From: CAYFLR01 sp964343805 | GTDB lineage: Bacteria > Bdellovibrionota_B > Oligoflexia > CAYFLR01 | NCBI GenBank assembly: GCA_964343805.1 | Contig: CAYFLR010000096.1 | Span: forward strand, 1-15,797 | Direction of reading: 5' to 3' | Length of the DNA: 15,797 nucleotides | Part shown: piece after piece, positions 14,806 to 15,797 of the stretch | Layout of the letters: the number at the start of each line of letters is the position of its first letter | How positions within the stretch are numbered: the first letter of the stretch is position 1 | The notes under the pieces: generated by a model | Told to the model about the DNA's origin: nothing | Database searches by the model: none | The model's input: the letters and a program-made list of their open reading frames with translations, nothing else | Made by a program: the position numbers and the translations under genes

Positions 14806-15715
14806 TAGATAGTAGCTTTCCTTGACAAGTATTGCGTAATTCAAATTCTTTAATGATTTTTTCAGTGGTACCAGCTTGATCACGACACCAAGATGGGGCT
14901 AAAAGAACATCACGAGGGACAGAGCCTGTAATGCGTTGAATACCAACATTAGATGGGGTTCTTTCCAAGAAATCAACTACTCCTTTTACATAGGTAGATT
15001 GATCAAGAGGTTCATACTCTCCCTTTTCATAGCTTTTTTGCAATGAAGTGCTTTTTACCACATAAAGCGGGGTGATTTTAAGAGTTTGATACTGAATCTT
15101 TGACAGAGCGAGAGCAGTCTCATTCCAGTGTGAAGGACCTTCTCCAGGTAGACCTAAAATAATATGAGTGCCCGTAATAATATTAGTACCCTGACAGAGG
15201 GACATGGCATTTTGAAAGTCGAGAAATGTATGGCAGCGATTGATGCCGGCAAGAGTTTCGTCATGACTGGTTTGCAGTCCCACCTCTAAAGCAACATAAT
15301 ACTCTTTGCTAATTTCATGGAGAAGGTTTACCACCTCCTTATTCAAACAATCCGGTCGGGTACCAATGGAAAGCCCAATGACTTTCGGATGTTGCAACGC
15401 TTCCCGGTAGAGAGCCTCCAAATGCTCCACTTCCCCATAGGTATTGCTAAACGACTGAAAATAGGCGATAAATTTTCTAGCTCGGTAGCGCTTTTCCATG
15501 AAAGGAATTTGTTTCTCTAGCTGAGCTGTGACACTTTCACCTTTCAGCTTCATAGCAGGGGAAAAGGCATTATTATTGCAGTAGATGCACCCTCCAGAGC
15601 TCTTAGTTCCATCAATATTAGGACAGGTAAATCCAGCAGTAAGTGAAACTTTCCTCACTTGGCGCATAGGGATCTTTGAATTTTTTAGAAATTCTTTATA
15701 AGTATAGTAATACAT
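14789..15715 (-). CDS. Radical SAM protein, YhcC / TIGR01212 family
   Basis: A 308-residue radical SAM protein. It begins with a short lead (YYTYKEFLKNSKIP), then GFTCPNIDGTKSSGGCIYC carrying the [4Fe-4S] cysteines C31, C43 and C46. The wide CX11CX2C spacing is characteristic of the YhcC group and differs from the usual CX3CX2C. Later segments IGTRPDC (about 117-123), ALEVGLQTSHDETL (142-155) and GTHIILGLPGEG (about 182-193) are typical family features. It should cleave S-adenosylmethionine to start a radical reaction; the substrate of this family is not known to me. The ATG at 15713-15715 has no strong ribosome site. It shares a 17-bp convergent overlap with the metalloprotease gene. Confidence 0.9.
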   Translation of the reverse strand: MYYYTYKEFLKNSKIPMRQVRKVSLTAGFTCPNIDGTKSSGGCIYCNNNAFSPAMKLKGESVTAQLEKQIPFMEKRYRARKFIAYFQSFSNTYGEVEHLEALYREALQHPKVIGLSIGTRPDCLNKEVVNLLHEISKEYYVALEVGLQTSHDETLAGINRCHTFLDFQNAMSLCQGTNIITGTHIILGLPGEGPSHWNETALALSKIQYQTLKITPLYVVKSTSLQKSYEKGEYEPLDQSTYVKGVVDFLERTPSNVGIQRITGSVPRDVLLAPSWCRDQAGTTEKIIKEFELRNTCQGKLLSTMDCK

Positions 15716-15738
15716 CGTTCTACAAGAGTTGAACAGAG

Positions 15739-15780
15739 GATTTGCGCAATCTCTGCCGTTCAGGGTGGAGTTAGCAAATC
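15739..15780. other. Inverted repeat at the window edge, upstream of the radical SAM gene
   Basis: GATTTGC (15739-15745) and GCAAATC (15774-15780) form a 7-bp inverted repeat around 28 bp, and the left arm overlaps an 8-bp TTGCGCAA palindrome. On the plus strand it is followed by TTTAAAAATT. It may belong to the regulatory region of the radical SAM gene or to the end of a gene beyond the window. Confidence 0.3.
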
Positions 15781-15797
15781 TTTAAAAATTAATACTT

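Overview
The window is a gene-dense, AT-leaning chromosomal segment (10 Ns at 2337-2346 show it comes from a draft assembly). Its content suggests a free-living or predatory Gram-negative bacterium of the Bdellovibrionota / former Deltaproteobacteria type. The reasons are a mitochondrial-type aconitase next to sucC, predicted lipoproteins, a GAF-GAF-GGDEF protein, a receiver/PEP-synthase-like fusion, a sigma-54 promoter and a RAYT-type transposase. This placement is inference; no rRNA or other decisive marker is present.

Layout. (1) 1-2500, minus strand: acn followed by the 5' end of sucC, a two-gene TCA-cycle operon with its own sigma-70-like promoter. (2) 2676-5311, minus: a TTG-initiated GAF-GAF-GGDEF diguanylate cyclase and a GTG-initiated cysteine-rich putative lipoprotein of the DUF1566/Lcl type. 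Each is preceded by a strong Shine-Dalgarno sequence. (3) 5388-7403, minus: comM-ssb, a compact operon for natural transformation. It sits behind an exact TGGCAC-N5-TTGC sigma-54 promoter, and its SSB lacks the usual DDDIPF-type tip. (4) 7584-11177, minus: coaE followed after 3 bp by a 992-residue protein with two receiver domains fused to a PPDK/PEP-synthase nucleotide-binding domain. (5) 11292-12674, plus: a dihydropyrimidinase/hydantoinase that runs convergently into (6) a DUF1499 gene. The DUF1499 start overlaps (ATGA) the stop of a REP-associated tyrosine transposase (RAYT, HUH family). (7) 13778-13977: a GC-rich tandem array of about ten 19-20 bp units, each with a small dyad, directly upstream of the RAYT promoter. 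(8) 14110-14805, plus: a metzincin (matrixin-like) putative lipoprotein protease, convergent and overlapping with (9) a YhcC-type radical SAM protein at 14789-15715.

The parts most worth attention are the predicted sigma-54-controlled comM-ssb pair, the repeat array beside the RAYT, and the receiver-PPDK_N fusion coupled to coaE. The rest looks like ordinary core and accessory chromosome.
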